Source: Stieleria mannarensis
GTDB taxonomy: Bacteria > Planctomycetota > Planctomycetia > Pirellulales > Pirellulaceae
Direction: 5' to 3'
Length of the DNA stretch: 64,000 nucleotides
NCBI RefSeq assembly: GCF_014154935.1
Contig: NZ_JACEHH010000041.1
Location: forward strand, 16,395-80,394
Both the position numbers and the translations under genes were made by a program. The notes beneath the pieces are model-generated. The model saw only the letters and a program-made list of their open reading frames with translations, did no database searches and was not told where the DNA came from. Of this stretch, positions 42,281-53,791 are shown one piece after another. Position 1 is the first letter of the stretch, and every line of letters starts with the position of its first letter.

Positions 42281-43579
42281 ATGTCGAAATCAACACACCA
42301 TCGTCGTTTTGTGCTTCAATCCATCGCCGGATCCCTCGCCTTGCCGGGGCTGCAGTCGCTGCGGGCCGAGTCGGGGGGCGCTTCGTTGCCGGTCCAAGCC
42401 GCACGTGAAACCGGGTTGGGGGGCGACGGTTCAGGATCGCGACGCTTTGTCGCGGTGGGCAATCTGCTCGGGTTCCAGCAGAATCAGTTTTTCCCCGAGA
42501 CGCCGGGCAAAGCGTTCGAGGAAACGACGCTGCTGAAACCGCTGGCCGAAATTCGTGACCAGATCACCGTCTATCGTGGGCTCGATCACGGGCTCCGTGG
42601 CGGGCACTTCGCGGTCCACACGTTTCTCTCTGGCGTGCTGCATCACGAATCCAAACAGCGGCCCGACGGCAACGTCACCATCGACCAGTTCATTGCGGAC
42701 GAGATCGGCACGCAAACCCGGTTCCCTTCACTGACCGTCGGCTCCGAAGGCGGCATCCATGGCGGTTGCCAACTCTCTTGGACCAAGTCCGGCGTCCGCG
42801 TTCCGCCGATCACCGGTCCCGCCGCGTTGTTTGAAAAACTGTTCGTCACCGAATCGAAAGCACGTCGCTCACATCAGATCCGCGAGAATTCGCTGCAAGC
42901 GTCGATTCTGGATTCGGTCGTCGAGCAAGCCGGTTCGCTTTCTAAACGCGTCAACCGAGACGACAAGGCCAAGCTGGACGAGTACTTCAGCTCGATTCGC
43001 GATGTCGAAAAACGATTGCAAGCCCGTCGCCGCTGGGCCGACCAGCCGAAGCCCCAGCCGCCGTTTGAGAAGCCTGCCGATACCAACACGGTGGACGATC
43101 TGCCGTTGTTGTATGAGCTGATTGCTTTGGCGCTGCAGACCGACTCGACACGGGTTGCGACCCTGGAAATCGGCGGCAGCTTCTTGCCCCAGGACCTGGG
43201 CATCGACAAGTCCTACCACAGCCTGTCGCACCACGGCAACGATGACGAAGCGATCGCGAATCTGATCACGCTGGAGACGTATCAACTGGAACAGTTCGGC
43301 ACGTTCTTGAGTCGACTGGCGGCGATCGAGGACGGCGATCAGTCCTTGCTCGATTCGACGGCCGTTCTGTTCGGAAGTGGGATGGGCAACGGGAATTCGC
43401 ACACCAACACCGATCTGCCGATCGTGCTGGCCGGCGGAGGCTATGGGCGCGGCGAGTTCAAAAAGCTCGCCACCAAAGGGCCCGCCAAGGTTCCGCTCTG
43501 CAACTTGTTTGTTGATATCGCCCAGCGAATGGGAGTCTCGACGGAGTCCTTCGGGACCAGCACCGGCAGTTTCTCCTGA
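42281..43579 (+). CDS. DUF1552 protein (Tat-type leader)
   Basis: 432 residues. The N-terminus MSKSTHHRRFVLQSIAGSLALPG has a twin-Arg plus hydrophobic stretch. DUF1552 family blocks: LLKPLAEIRDQITVYRGLDH, GGHFAVHTFLSGV, QSLDQFIADEIGTQTRFPSLTVGSE (seen in slightly divergent form), YHSLSHHGNDDEAI, and GSGMGNGNSHTNTDLPIVLAGGGYG near the C-terminus. It is found in planctomycetes next to DUF1592-type cytochrome proteins. The next gene starts 18 nt downstream. Function unknown. Confidence 0.92.
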   Translation: MSKSTHHRRFVLQSIAGSLALPGLQSLRAESGGASLPVQAARETGLGGDGSGSRRFVAVGNLLGFQQNQFFPETPGKAFEETTLLKPLAEIRDQITVYRGLDHGLRGGHFAVHTFLSGVLHHESKQRPDGNVTIDQFIADEIGTQTRFPSLTVGSEGGIHGGCQLSWTKSGVRVPPITGPAALFEKLFVTESKARRSHQIRENSLQASILDSVVEQAGSLSKRVNRDDKAKLDEYFSSIRDVEKRLQARRRWADQPKPQPPFEKPADTNTVDDLPLLYELIALALQTDSTRVATLEIGGSFLPQDLGIDKSYHSLSHHGNDDEAIANLITLETYQLEQFGTFLSRLAAIEDGDQSLLDSTAVLFGSGMGNGNSHTNTDLPIVLAGGGYGRGEFKKLATKGPAKVPLCNLFVDIAQRMGVSTESFGTSTGSFS

Positions 43580-43597
43580 CAACACCTCCTGCCCCCC

Positions 43598-46138
43598 ATG
43601 CCTTCCATTGATTCTTTCATGTCGGGGGCCCGTCGTGCCGTGTCCGCGACCGCCCTCGCTCTCGCCTGGTGGGCCGTACCGCAAGCGGCCGCATCTGAGC
43701 CTGCGAACCCATCGCCGGCCGGCCCCGGAACGCTGGTCGCCGATTTTTTGGGCCGTTACTGTGCTGAATGCCACAGCGCCGATTCGGCCGAGGGCGATCG
43801 CGATTTCGAATCGTTCCGGCTGCCGCTCGCGTCGGTCGATCAATTGATCACGGCGGACGAAATCGTCGATCAGGTGACGTTGAAGCTGATGCCACCAGAA
43901 GATGCCGCGCAGCCGACTGACGAGGAACGCCTGGCGTTGCTGGATGCATTGCGAAAAGCCGTCGAAACGTCGCGTGAACGATTCAATCCCTCCGGCGGCC
44001 AGACCGTTTTGCGTCGGTTGTCCAATCGAGAGTATGAAAACACGCTGGCGACACTTTTTGGTCGCCGCGTCGATACCCTTGGGTTGACCGCCGATTTTCC
44101 CAAAGACAACACCGTCGCCCACATGGACAACCTGGGGGAAGCCCTGGTGACGTCTGGTTTCTTGCTCGACCAGTACTTTCAGGCGGCTTCGCGGTTGGTG
44201 GAAGCGCGCCTGGGCAAACCCGCGGTGGAGCCGAAAACATGGCACTTTCGCGACAACTTTCGACAGTACGAAGAACTGTCGGGTGCCCACCGCAGTGTCT
44301 TCAACTATGAGTACCTGTGTTTGTACGAGCAACCCAACACCGACACCCGTCAGGGTGGCTACGGGCACATCGAAGACTTTTTGGAGGGCGTTCCGGTTGC
44401 CGGGCTTTATGACATCGAAGTCCACGCCCAAGCGATGCACCGCGACACGCACTATGATCCAAAGATCTTTCGCATCGATTTTTCCGAACCTTTTCAACTG
44501 GCCGTCGTCCCGGGTGACGTCACCAAGGGGCACATCCACTATCCTCAGGCGATCGAACCGATCTTGGGGCAGGCGATCGTGCCGGATGAACAGCCCGAGT
44601 GGTTGAAGTTCCGCGTTTGGTTGGAAGCCGGACAGACGCCCCGATTCATTTTTCCCAACGGCCCGTATGAATCGCGTGCGTCGGTGATCGAAGTCAACAA
44701 GCGGTACAAGGACGAATTCGACCCCAAGAAATACAAAGCCGGCGTGAGCCGGACGCACATCCTTCGTGAAGGCGAGTTGCCGCACATTCGGATCGGAGAG
44801 ATCAAGGTTCACGGTCCGATTGCCGAGCCGCACGGTGGGCGAGAAGAGTTGGCGGTGTTCGGGCCCGACGGATTCGACGCCGAACGTGCGGTCGAGCAAC
44901 TTCATGCCTTCGGCCGGCGAGCTTATCGTCGCCCGTTGGAACCGTCCGACCGCCAGCGGATCAGTACGTTCTATGCGGAGCGATTGGACGAGGACGCGAC
45001 GCCACGACAGGCGGCACTGGACACGTTGAAAATGATCCTCTGTTCGCCGTCATTTTTGTACCTCAGTGAGATCACGGCGGAGAATGAATCGCTGCTGGGA
45101 CCTTTCGATTTGGCCACGCGGCTTTCGTACGCGCTGTGGGCCGCTCCACCGGACGATTTGCTTTTTGCCGCGGCGGAATCCGGGCGGCTGACCGAATCAA
45201 AAGAACTGCAAAGCCAGATCGCACGAATGCTTGCCGACGAGCGATCCGATGCGTTCGTCAACGGATTTACCGACAGCTGGTTGAACCTGCGAGAGATCGG
45301 CAATCTGCCGCCGCCGCGGAAATCGGCTCCGCAGTACTATTCAGAAAACCTGCCGGAATCGATGAAGCGGGAAGCTCGTCAGTTCTTTCGTCACTTGCTG
45401 GATCAGAACGGGCCGGTGACCGAGTTTCTGGATGCGGACTACACCTTTGTCGATAAGAAACTCGCCAAGCTGTACGGGTTGCCCGAGCAGGACACGCTTC
45501 GACTGGCCGACGGATTTCAACGCGTCTCGTTGGCCGGCAATCAACAGCGTGGCGGCGTCTTGGGGATGGCCGGCGTATTGACGGTCAGTGCCAATGGGGT
45601 CGACACCTCACCGGTGACCCGCGGCGTGTGGGTGATGGAAAACATTCTCGGCACGCCACCGCCACCGCCGCCGGACGAAGTGCCGTCGATCGACGCCGAC
45701 GTCAGCGGTGCGAGGACGATTCGCGAAAAACTGGCCAAGCACAGCGAAGACAAAACGTGTTTCGTCTGCCACCGCAACATCGATCCGTTGGGATTTGCAC
45801 TGGAGACCTATGACCCGATCGGACGTTGGCGGACCAAGTACCCCAAACCCAAGGGAAAGGGTTCGGCGGCAAAGATCGATGCGTCGGGCGAACTGCCGTC
45901 GGGTGAAACGTTCCAGGACTTCGCAAGCTTTAAAATCGTGTTGCGGGAGAGTCGCGGCGAGTTGTTCGTTCGCAATTTGATCGAAAAGCTGACGACTTAT
46001 GCGACGGGGCGTCAAATGGAACACGCCGACCACTTCCAGATCGACGACCTCGTTGCGCGGGTGCAGTCGGACGAAGTCGGCGGGCTGCGGACGATGGTCG
46101 TCGAAGTTCTGACCAGCGAGCTGTTTCGGTCACGTTGA
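43598..46138 (+). CDS. Planctomycete cytochrome c protein, DUF1587-1592-1588-1585 type
   Basis: 846 residues. Signal sequence about 1-32 (TALALAWWAVPQAAASEP). Haem c motif CAECH at 55-59 (PSCyt1). Then DUF1587 (VLRRLSNREYENTLATLFG), DUF1592 (LSYALWAAPPDDLLFAAAESG), DUF1588 (GVLGMAGVLTVSANGVDTSPVTRGVWVMENILG), a C-terminal CFVCHRNIDPLGFALE and DUF1585 (the last ~75 residues). Abundant in planctomycetes; proposed roles in periplasmic electron transfer and polymer degradation. Operon with the DUF1552 gene. Confidence 0.93.
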   Translation: MPSIDSFMSGARRAVSATALALAWWAVPQAAASEPANPSPAGPGTLVADFLGRYCAECHSADSAEGDRDFESFRLPLASVDQLITADEIVDQVTLKLMPPEDAAQPTDEERLALLDALRKAVETSRERFNPSGGQTVLRRLSNREYENTLATLFGRRVDTLGLTADFPKDNTVAHMDNLGEALVTSGFLLDQYFQAASRLVEARLGKPAVEPKTWHFRDNFRQYEELSGAHRSVFNYEYLCLYEQPNTDTRQGGYGHIEDFLEGVPVAGLYDIEVHAQAMHRDTHYDPKIFRIDFSEPFQLAVVPGDVTKGHIHYPQAIEPILGQAIVPDEQPEWLKFRVWLEAGQTPRFIFPNGPYESRASVIEVNKRYKDEFDPKKYKAGVSRTHILREGELPHIRIGEIKVHGPIAEPHGGREELAVFGPDGFDAERAVEQLHAFGRRAYRRPLEPSDRQRISTFYAERLDEDATPRQAALDTLKMILCSPSFLYLSEITAENESLLGPFDLATRLSYALWAAPPDDLLFAAAESGRLTESKELQSQIARMLADERSDAFVNGFTDSWLNLREIGNLPPPRKSAPQYYSENLPESMKREARQFFRHLLDQNGPVTEFLDADYTFVDKKLAKLYGLPEQDTLRLADGFQRVSLAGNQQRGGVLGMAGVLTVSANGVDTSPVTRGVWVMENILGTPPPPPPDEVPSIDADVSGARTIREKLAKHSEDKTCFVCHRNIDPLGFALETYDPIGRWRTKYPKPKGKGSAAKIDASGELPSGETFQDFASFKIVLRESRGELFVRNLIEKLTTYATGRQMEHADHFQIDDLVARVQSDEVGGLRTMVVEVLTSELFRSR

Positions 46139-46199
46139 CAGCGAGACCTCAGGACGAGAGTGCCGTCACAAAGTGGTGTGCCGCTGGTCGTCGCTGCGG

Positions 46200-48119
46200 T
46201 CAAGGAGCATCGGTCTCCTGTTCGTCGTTTTCAAAGAGCTCCGCAGCCTCGCCGAGTGCCTTTTGGACCATGCACCAGACGACGGGGCGATCCTGATACG
46301 GAAGCGGCGGCCCGGCCGGCCGGGCAAGCTGTGTTTCGGCATCGTTTCGAGCCTTTTCGTACAACCGCTGAGCACGTGCGTCGCGACCGAGTTGCTTGTG
46401 GGCCATCGCCAAAAAGAGTTGTCCGAGAATGCGGTCTTTGGGATTGACTGCTCCGTCGGTCGAAATGGTCGCCGCCGCCTCCTCGTACCGCCCCAAACGA
46501 TAGAGTGACATGCCCTTTGTGATTAGCAGGAAAGCCCGCTTGGGGACGATTTCGAGCGTTTCATCGGCAATCTGGTCCAACCGCTCGCGGTCAACGTCTG
46601 GGGCCGAATCGAGGGAACACATCAGCACCACATCCATTCGGGCCGACGGTTGATCTGCGTCTTCCCATTCCTCGATCAGCTGTCGACAAACGTTGTTTTT
46701 CTCTGCTGCCGTCCCATGCAGCAGCGTGAGCGCCGTTTCGCCTTCCCGGAAGCGAATCACCGTTGGCGTCAGTTCCGCGGCACGACGATAGTCGGCGATC
46801 GCTTGATCCCATTTTGCCAGATTTCCATGGAAGCGGCCGCGCAAACGATAAGCGGCCGAAAAGTCTGGGTATGCGTCGATCACCGTCTGGTAAGTCGCCA
46901 ATCTCTCGTTTGTTTCCATCGTTCGCGTCGCCGGTGTTTTTCCAACAACTTCTCGCGACATTCCCATCCACCTGTTCGCCGTCTGCGATTGATTGTTTTC
47001 GAGCGTTGCAAGCTTGACGACCAGTTCCTCGCCGAGCGCATGGCAAGCATTCGCCAAGTCAACATTTCCGGCATCGTGTTCGATCATGCCTGCCAAAAAA
47101 AAGCTGATGAATCCGGCAGACTCGTCAGCAAGTGACTCCCTGATCGTCCGTCACGCCGCTTGATGATCTGCAAGCCGGTAATGCACGAACGCCTGCAACC
47201 AGATTCGCGGGTCTTCGGGCGAAAGTTCTGACGCTTTCCTGGCCAAATTCAAAGCAACGCGCAGGTCTTCCTCGGGTGTTTCGGTGTCCATGCAAGCGTT
47301 GTAGGCACAATCCCTGCAGACACTCAAAATTGCGTCCGTCGTCTTCTCGATGGCGTTCTCATCGATCGAGGTTTGATCGGTGAGTGCTTTCTGTAAGCTC
47401 TCCAGAACCTCCACCGATTCCAGGTAACGCTTCTGTTGCAGCAGCCAACGGGAATGCGATCCCTTGAGATCCACCAACTTCGTGTGATCGGCCTCTGGGT
47501 GTGATTCGAAGAAATCGATCGCAGCTTGTAGGTATTCGCCCGTTTGATCCGCACTCATTTCGTACGGAGCGACGCCTTCCCGAGAATACGATTCGCGGAG
47601 CGGAGTGCCTGGAGCGTCCTGCATCGGCACGACCGCAAACGTGTAGTGATTCTGATCGTGAACGGTCACGACGTTGATGGTTCTCCGCGTCCCGTTCTTG
47701 CCGATTTGCGTACACGTACCGACGAGTTGAAACCACTCACCATATGGAATGACGTCGTACTGAGCGGTCCGAGTGACGCCCCAGGATGCGAATTGGTTCT
47801 CTCGAATTGTTGCTTGGTCACCTGGATCCAGCATGCGGACCATCAGGAGCGTGTTGGCAAAGTTAGCCCCGAAGAACTCGTTGCGATGGGTAAGGATCGT
47901 ATGGTGCAGGTCCCACTCAGCCGTTTCACGACCGGTGTACTGGTAGGTGCCCTGCTTTCCCACACCTCGCCAATTTCCGGCGAAGTAGTCCATTGCCTTT
48001 TTTGGTGGGATCGTTTGATCTTTGTGACTCGATTGCCCTTCCTGGGCGTTTGAGTTACTTGAGCAGACAACCGCCAGGGCCAGAAATACAAACGACAAGG
48101 TTCCAATCGAAGTTTTCAT
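46200..48119 (-). pseudogene. Secreted TPR protein gene interrupted by an in-frame TGA
   Basis: Two frames, 47151-48119 (MKTSIGTLSFVFLALAVVCS signal peptide, DUF1579-like domain FAGNWRGVGKQG then helical TPR) and 46200-47096 (TPR: ATYQTVIDAYPDFSAAYRLRGRFHGNLAKWDQAIADYRRA), are in the same reading frame and separated by one TGA (47151-47153) with no other stop in 47094-47150. The bridging codons encode RTIRESLADESAGFISFFLAG, a normal TPR sequence continuing the repeat ending HYRLADHQAA. A single nonsense substitution in a 640-codon gene is the simplest reading; sequencing error is possible. Downstream part could start at TTG 47094 but lacks a ribosome-binding site. Confidence 0.8.
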
Positions 48120-48289
48120 TACGACACCTTCGTTACAGAAGCGGAAAAGCGAACGCCCAACCTCATGGCACTCTCATGCCCGGGTGGGCCGGGTTACCTA
48201 GAAAGGTGGAATTCTACCTCTGAAGAACAGGAGCTTGCCACTCGAAAGAGCTGGTTTCCCAAGTGGTTTCCTGGCAAGGGCGATCCACG

Positions 48290-49288
<999 letters not shown>

Positions 49289-49358
49289 GCGTGGGACCTG
49301 CGGTAGAGAATAAAAGGCGGGCTCTCACCGGTGAGAGCCCGCCCGAATCATGAATGAA

Positions 49359-50921
49359 TCAGCGGCCTCCCATGCTCGCCTCGATCTGTTTCTGAACCTT
49401 TTCCAGGTTGAATGAACCCGGTGTTTGGCTCGGCGGAAACTCTTTCATCGTCATCAAAAAGTTGGCGGCCAGCTGTTGCATCGGGGCGAGCACAAACACG
49501 CGTTCCAGGAACCAGTCGTTATAGGTGTTTGAATTGTGTTGTGCCTTTTCGAACGGATCTCGGCGCAGGTTGAATAGCAAGGGGACGCGGAGCTCGGTAA
49601 AGGGTTCACGCCAGACGCCGAATGCGACTCCGCGATTTTCCAAGAACACTGCTTTCCAGGCGTTGTACCGCATGGCGACGATTTGCCCATCGTCGTTGAC
49701 GTACATGAATTCTTTACGCGGAGAGTTTTCGGATTCTCCCGTCAAATAATCCAACAGGTTGTAGCCATCGATGTGGTTTTTGTAATCGCGGCCATTGAGC
49801 GTTACGCCTGATTTCAGCTGGTCTTTAATCTCAGTGCTGCCGCCGATTGCGGCAAACGTGGGCAACCAATCTTCGTGGGCCACGATTCCATTGAGAACCG
49901 TTCCCGCGGGGAACTTGCCCGGCCAGCGGATGTAGCAAGGCACACGGTAGGCACCTTCCCAGTTGGAATTCTTTTCGCTGCGAAACGGCGTGGTGCCGGC
50001 ATCGGGCCACGTGTTGTAGTGCGGGCCATTGTCGGTCGAGTATTGAACGACCGTGTTGTCGGCGATTCCAAGTTCATCGAGCAGGTCCAGCAATTGTCCC
50101 ACGTGCATGTCGTGCTCGATCATCCCGTCGGTGTATTCGTCGTTGCCTTCATGCCGATGCTCTTTTTTGACATGAGTGCGGAAGTGCATTCGGGTGCCGT
50201 TCCACCAGCAAAAAAATGGTTTTCCGGCCTCGTGCTGACGCGTGATAAAGTCTTTCGCCGCGGCCAGCGTTTCTTCATCGATCGTCTCCATTCGCTTTTT
50301 GGTCAGCGGACCGGTGTCTTCGATGGTCTGGCCACCATTTCCGTCGGCTTTGCAACGCAGGACTCCGCGGGGACCAAAGACGTCCGCGAACTTTTTGCCG
50401 TTCGGCAACACCAGGTCCGTCGGATAGTCTTCATTCTCCGGCTCTTCTTCGGCATTCAAGTGGTAAAGATTCCCGAGAAATTCATCAAACCCATGCATGG
50501 TCGGCAGGTGTTCATCTCGATCACCCTGGTGATTCTTGCCGAATTGCCCGGTGGCGTAACCGAGACTTTTCATGACGGTCGCCATCGTGACATCGGTTTT
50601 TTGCCACCCCTCTTTCGCGCCCGGAAGCCCAACCTTTGTCATGCCACTGCGGACCGGCACGCTTCCGCTGATGAACGCCGCACGGCCGGCAGTGCAGGAT
50701 TGTTGGCCATAATAATCCGTGAAAAAGACGCCTTCTTTTGCGATGCGATCGATGTTGGGCGTCTTGTAACCCATCATGCCACGGTTGTAGTGGCTGATGT
50801 TTTCAGTGCCGATGTCATCGCCCCAGATCACCAAAATGTTCGGTTTTTCCTGGGCGCGGAGTGAGGCGCATATCGCGAACGATAAGACGATGGGCAATAA
50901 TCGCGCAGAGCGAACGTTCAT
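49359..50921 (-). CDS. Secreted arylsulfatase-type sulfatase (S1 family), second copy
   Basis: 520 residues; signal peptide about 1-24 (LPIVLSFAICASLRAQEKPN). NILVIWGDDIG, formylglycine motif SCTAGR with Cys76, GKNHQGDRDEHLPTMHGFDEFLGNLYHLN, QYSTDNGPHYNTWPDAG. Nearly colinear with the sulfatase at 30109-31653, so they are paralogues with shared substrate class. Probably co-transcribed with the HAD phosphatase gene that follows. Confidence 0.95.
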   Translation of the reverse strand: MNVRSARLLPIVLSFAICASLRAQEKPNILVIWGDDIGTENISHYNRGMMGYKTPNIDRIAKEGVFFTDYYGQQSCTAGRAAFISGSVPVRSGMTKVGLPGAKEGWQKTDVTMATVMKSLGYATGQFGKNHQGDRDEHLPTMHGFDEFLGNLYHLNAEEEPENEDYPTDLVLPNGKKFADVFGPRGVLRCKADGNGGQTIEDTGPLTKKRMETIDEETLAAAKDFITRQHEAGKPFFCWWNGTRMHFRTHVKKEHRHEGNDEYTDGMIEHDMHVGQLLDLLDELGIADNTVVQYSTDNGPHYNTWPDAGTTPFRSEKNSNWEGAYRVPCYIRWPGKFPAGTVLNGIVAHEDWLPTFAAIGGSTEIKDQLKSGVTLNGRDYKNHIDGYNLLDYLTGESENSPRKEFMYVNDDGQIVAMRYNAWKAVFLENRGVAFGVWREPFTELRVPLLFNLRRDPFEKAQHNSNTYNDWFLERVFVLAPMQQLAANFLMTMKEFPPSQTPGSFNLEKVQKQIEASMGGR

Positions 50922-51206
50922 GATGAGAGTCTCCGATGGTTGTTGATAAGTCTCACTCGGTTGTCATCGCCCAGGGCGATGCCCGCTTGGCGCAGTGTAA
51001 TAGGTTGGAGTGACGGAGGGTATACGGAAGCGACAAACTTCATAAAGGTCAAATTGATGCCAGTTGACACATGGCCAGCGATCCAAGATGACGCCTGTTG
51101 CTCCGGTAAGAACGTGTTGCCCAGAGCAAGCGTGCGCTCTGGCGATGTAGACCGGCGCAGCGGACTGGCCTGGAAACTCCGCCCCCGAAATGGCACGGAC
51201 ACAACC

Positions 51207-51307
51207 GCTGGTGTCTTAGCCTTGAGGGAACGTCCAGCTTAGGAGAGAGCTGAAACGTGACAAATCCAAACGATCTGACCGATGGGGTAAGAGGTGGTCG
51301 GTGGATG
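51207..51307 (+). repeat. Partial R5 (copy E) joined to R9 copy 2
   Basis: 51207-51241 reads GCTGGTGTCTTAGCC then TTGAGGGAACGTCCAGCTT, sharing the R5 front and the tail block of copy B but lacking the hairpin. 51261-51307 is the R9 element (partner at 24363-24409). The two families occur together at both places but in different order and orientation, so the units have been shuffled. The gene-free stretch 50922-51418 contains nothing else I recognise. Confidence 0.6.
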
Positions 51308-51418
51308 TAGGCCATAGTTGCACTCATCCAACCGACGTCCCTCGCGGCAATGCCTGGACGTGAACGCTGCCTCCGACGCGTAAGCCCGCGCCCCAACCGA
51401 TTTGATACCGTTTGTCCT

Positions 51419-52366
51419 TCACGCCGCGGCGGCGATCGCTTGGCCTTGGGCGAGGGCGACGATGGTAATGCCGTGCTGTTTGGCCAAGCGGAAGGTTTCT
51501 TCACGTTCGACCAAGATCGTCTTGTCGGCTTCGATCACGATCGCGGTGCCGCCGTTTTCGGCCACGCGGGTGACCGTTTGCGGCCCGATCGTAGGCACGT
51601 CAAATCGCATGTCCTGGTTCGGCTTGCTGACTTTCACCAACGTCCATCCGCCACGACGGCAAAGCGTTCCGGTCCGCGCGATGCACTCGTCGGTTCCCTC
51701 GACCGCTTCGACGGCCAGCACCGTGCCGTCTTTGATGGTGATCGATTGGCCGATGTCCATTCCGCCCATCTGCTTGGCGACCTGCCAACCGAACTCGGCG
51801 TCGCGAGATTGCTTTGGGGTCAATGGCGTTCCGATCAAATGGCCTTGGTCCACGAGCAGCTCCGGTGCAAAGTCGGTGGCGGGGCAGATGGTCAACGAGT
51901 GTTTGGCGTAGGTGTTGGTGACGGCCAACAGCAAACTGTCATCGCGCGAATCGGGGCGATTGCCCAGCAAGCAGGGGCCGAAAGTTCGAATCGCCGTCAG
52001 GTCCGGGCAGTGTTTGATCCAGACGCTGCCTTGAAACAGCAGTTCCGATTTGAACAGCTTGCCCGCCATCGTGACTTGGCGGATCCCGTGGCGGCGGAAG
52101 TAACGGATGTGGGCGCCGATCTTACCGACGCCGGACCACTTGACATGATCACAAATCGATTCCAAATCGGTCGACGCATGGTCGGTGATCGCGATGCAGC
52201 AGACGCGTCGTCCGCTGGCGACCACGTGCTCGGCGACTTCGACCGGAAAACTGCCCCAACCGGCGATCAGCCCGATCGGAGGTTGGGTGGAAATGTTTGA
52301 CGATGACGAACACCCGGGCATCAGACTGCGAATCAACTCGCGCCCGTATCCACGACGCTGGATCAT
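51419..52366 (-). CDS. lpxI: LpxI-type UDP-2,3-diacylglucosamine pyrophosphatase
   Basis: 315 residues. LpxI (DUF1009) pattern: GLIAGWGSFPVEVAEHVVASG near the start, GKIGAHIRYFRRHGIRQVTMAGKL, LTPKQSRDAEFGWQVAKQM, DIGQSITIKDGTVLAVEAVEGTDECIARTG, and the conserved Asp-rich centre MRFDVPTIGPQTV. Converts UDP-2,3-diacylglucosamine to lipid X plus UMP in lipid A synthesis. Overlaps lpxD by 4 nt (ATGA), so lpxD-lpxI form one transcription unit. Presence of both genes implies an LPS-type outer membrane. The N-terminus has about 29 extra residues. Confidence 0.92.
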   Translation of the reverse strand: MIQRRGYGRELIRSLMPGCSSSSNISTQPPIGLIAGWGSFPVEVAEHVVASGRRVCCIAITDHASTDLESICDHVKWSGVGKIGAHIRYFRRHGIRQVTMAGKLFKSELLFQGSVWIKHCPDLTAIRTFGPCLLGNRPDSRDDSLLLAVTNTYAKHSLTICPATDFAPELLVDQGHLIGTPLTPKQSRDAEFGWQVAKQMGGMDIGQSITIKDGTVLAVEAVEGTDECIARTGTLCRRGGWTLVKVSKPNQDMRFDVPTIGPQTVTRVAENGGTAIVIEADKTILVEREETFRLAKQHGITIVALAQGQAIAAAA

Positions 52367-53436
52367 GCCGCCCGCTCCGATCGGCCCTGTTTCGATCGGC
52401 CCTCGCTGGTTTGCCCCTGGCCGAGTTGTTTGTTCATTACATCGAGTTGTTTTCGCAACGCTTTCAGTTCGCGGCGCATCTCGGGCAGCTTTCGCTCGAT
52501 CGCAAAGATCTGCATCTGGTCGCGTTGGGGCATCGCCGGCGAACCCAACAAGACCTGGTGTCCCTGGCAGTCGTCCATCACGCCCGCTTTGGCGCCGACG
52601 ATGGTGTGATCGCCCAGCGTGACGTGGTCCTTCAGTCCGACCTGGCCGGCCAGGATCACGTAGTCGCCGGTGCGACAGGACCCCGCGACGCCGACTTGGC
52701 TGCAGATCAGATTGTGGCGACCGATCTGGCAGTTGTGTGCGATCATCACTTGGTTGTCGATCTTTGTTCCTTCGCCGATCCGCGTCGCGCCGTAACTGCC
52801 GCGATCGATCGTCACCCCGGCCCCGACGTCGACATCCGAATCGATGCGTACGTAACCGAGTTGTGCCGATGGCAGGTGCCGACCGCCTCGTTGTTGGTAA
52901 CCAAACCCATCGGCCCCGATGATCGTTCCGGCGTGCAAGACGACGCGATCACCCAGTGACGAATATTCGTACAGCGTGACGCCGGGATACAACACACAGT
53001 CGTCTCCGATCGTGCATCCGGGCATGATCACCACGTTGGGCATCACCAGCGTTCGTTCACCGATCGAAACCCCTGCACAGACCGTTGCCGTCGGATGGAT
53101 CTTGGCCGAGTTGGCGATCGAGGCCGATGAATCGACGCCGACGCCGGGCAGCGCTGTCGGGATCGGCGGTCGAAACTTGGAAACCACCGTGGCAAACGCC
53201 GCGCGAGGATTCTCGACAATGATTTGGGGCCGCGGGTCCGATGCCACCGGCTCGGCACAGATCACCGCCAAGGCATCCGAGCGAGCCAGATTGGCCGACA
53301 CGTTTTTGCCCACCAACATTGTGATCTCGCTGGCCGTCGACTCGTCCGGTGGGTTGGCGCCGTCGCAGATCAGTGTCCCGTCACCGTGGAGGGTTCCGTC
53401 AACCAGTCGTGCGATTTCATCAAGTCGGATTTCCAC
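52363..53436 (-). CDS. lpxD: LpxD, UDP-3-O-acylglucosamine N-acyltransferase
   Basis: 357 residues. N-terminal uridine-binding domain (MEIRLDEIARLVDGTLHGDGTL), then left-handed beta-helix hexapeptide repeats (VCAGVSIGERTLVMPNVVIMPGCTIGDDCVLYPGVTLYEYSSLGDRVVLHAGTIIGADGFGYQ read in short segments), the catalytic His in QVMIAHNCQIGRHN (H of IAHN), and a C-terminal helix. Transfers the second acyl chain to UDP-GlcN in lipid A synthesis. First gene of lpxD-lpxI, promoter should be in 53437-53791. Confidence 0.94.
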   Translation of the reverse strand: MEIRLDEIARLVDGTLHGDGTLICDGANPPDESTASEITMLVGKNVSANLARSDALAVICAEPVASDPRPQIIVENPRAAFATVVSKFRPPIPTALPGVGVDSSASIANSAKIHPTATVCAGVSIGERTLVMPNVVIMPGCTIGDDCVLYPGVTLYEYSSLGDRVVLHAGTIIGADGFGYQQRGGRHLPSAQLGYVRIDSDVDVGAGVTIDRGSYGATRIGEGTKIDNQVMIAHNCQIGRHNLICSQVGVAGSCRTGDYVILAGQVGLKDHVTLGDHTIVGAKAGVMDDCQGHQVLLGSPAMPQRDQMQIFAIERKLPEMRRELKALRKQLDVMNKQLGQGQTSEGRSKQGRSERAA

Positions 53437-53791
53437 GGCGAAGTCCTTTTCGCTGAGTTGATTGTTAATTCGGACGGCCCGAATCCTCCACTAGCCCCCG
53501 GTATACCGCCAGTTCTGGGATCGCTGCAAGGCAAAGTTGGCCGTTCTGCCGGGGACAGGACGTCACATTGATCCACCCAGGTGTCTGCTTCTGAGATGAT
53601 TTGTTGTCAATCCGATACCGCCACGGTTCGGCTGCGATTGAGCGGCGGCGGCTTTGATGAACACCTAAGTCGTTCCAGGTTAAGCGTTTAGTGACGTTGC
53701 AGTGGAGCGATGGCACGCGGAGTGCGATGCTCTGGCGGGGGAATCGTCCGGCCGGGTCGATGGGTGTTCAACGAGGGGAGGACTTCACGTG

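Noticed and set aside
42869..44905. 678-residue open frame on the minus strand
   Set aside because: It lies antisense to the DUF1552 and DUF1592-type genes, which have clear domains and signal peptides. Composition is arginine/glutamine-rich with no recognisable motif, as expected for a GC-rich mirror frame.
47151..47153. Selenocysteine at the in-frame TGA
   Set aside because: Nothing like a downstream SECIS-type hairpin close to the codon was evident, and the context is a TPR helix rather than a redox site. Nonsense mutation or sequencing error is simpler.
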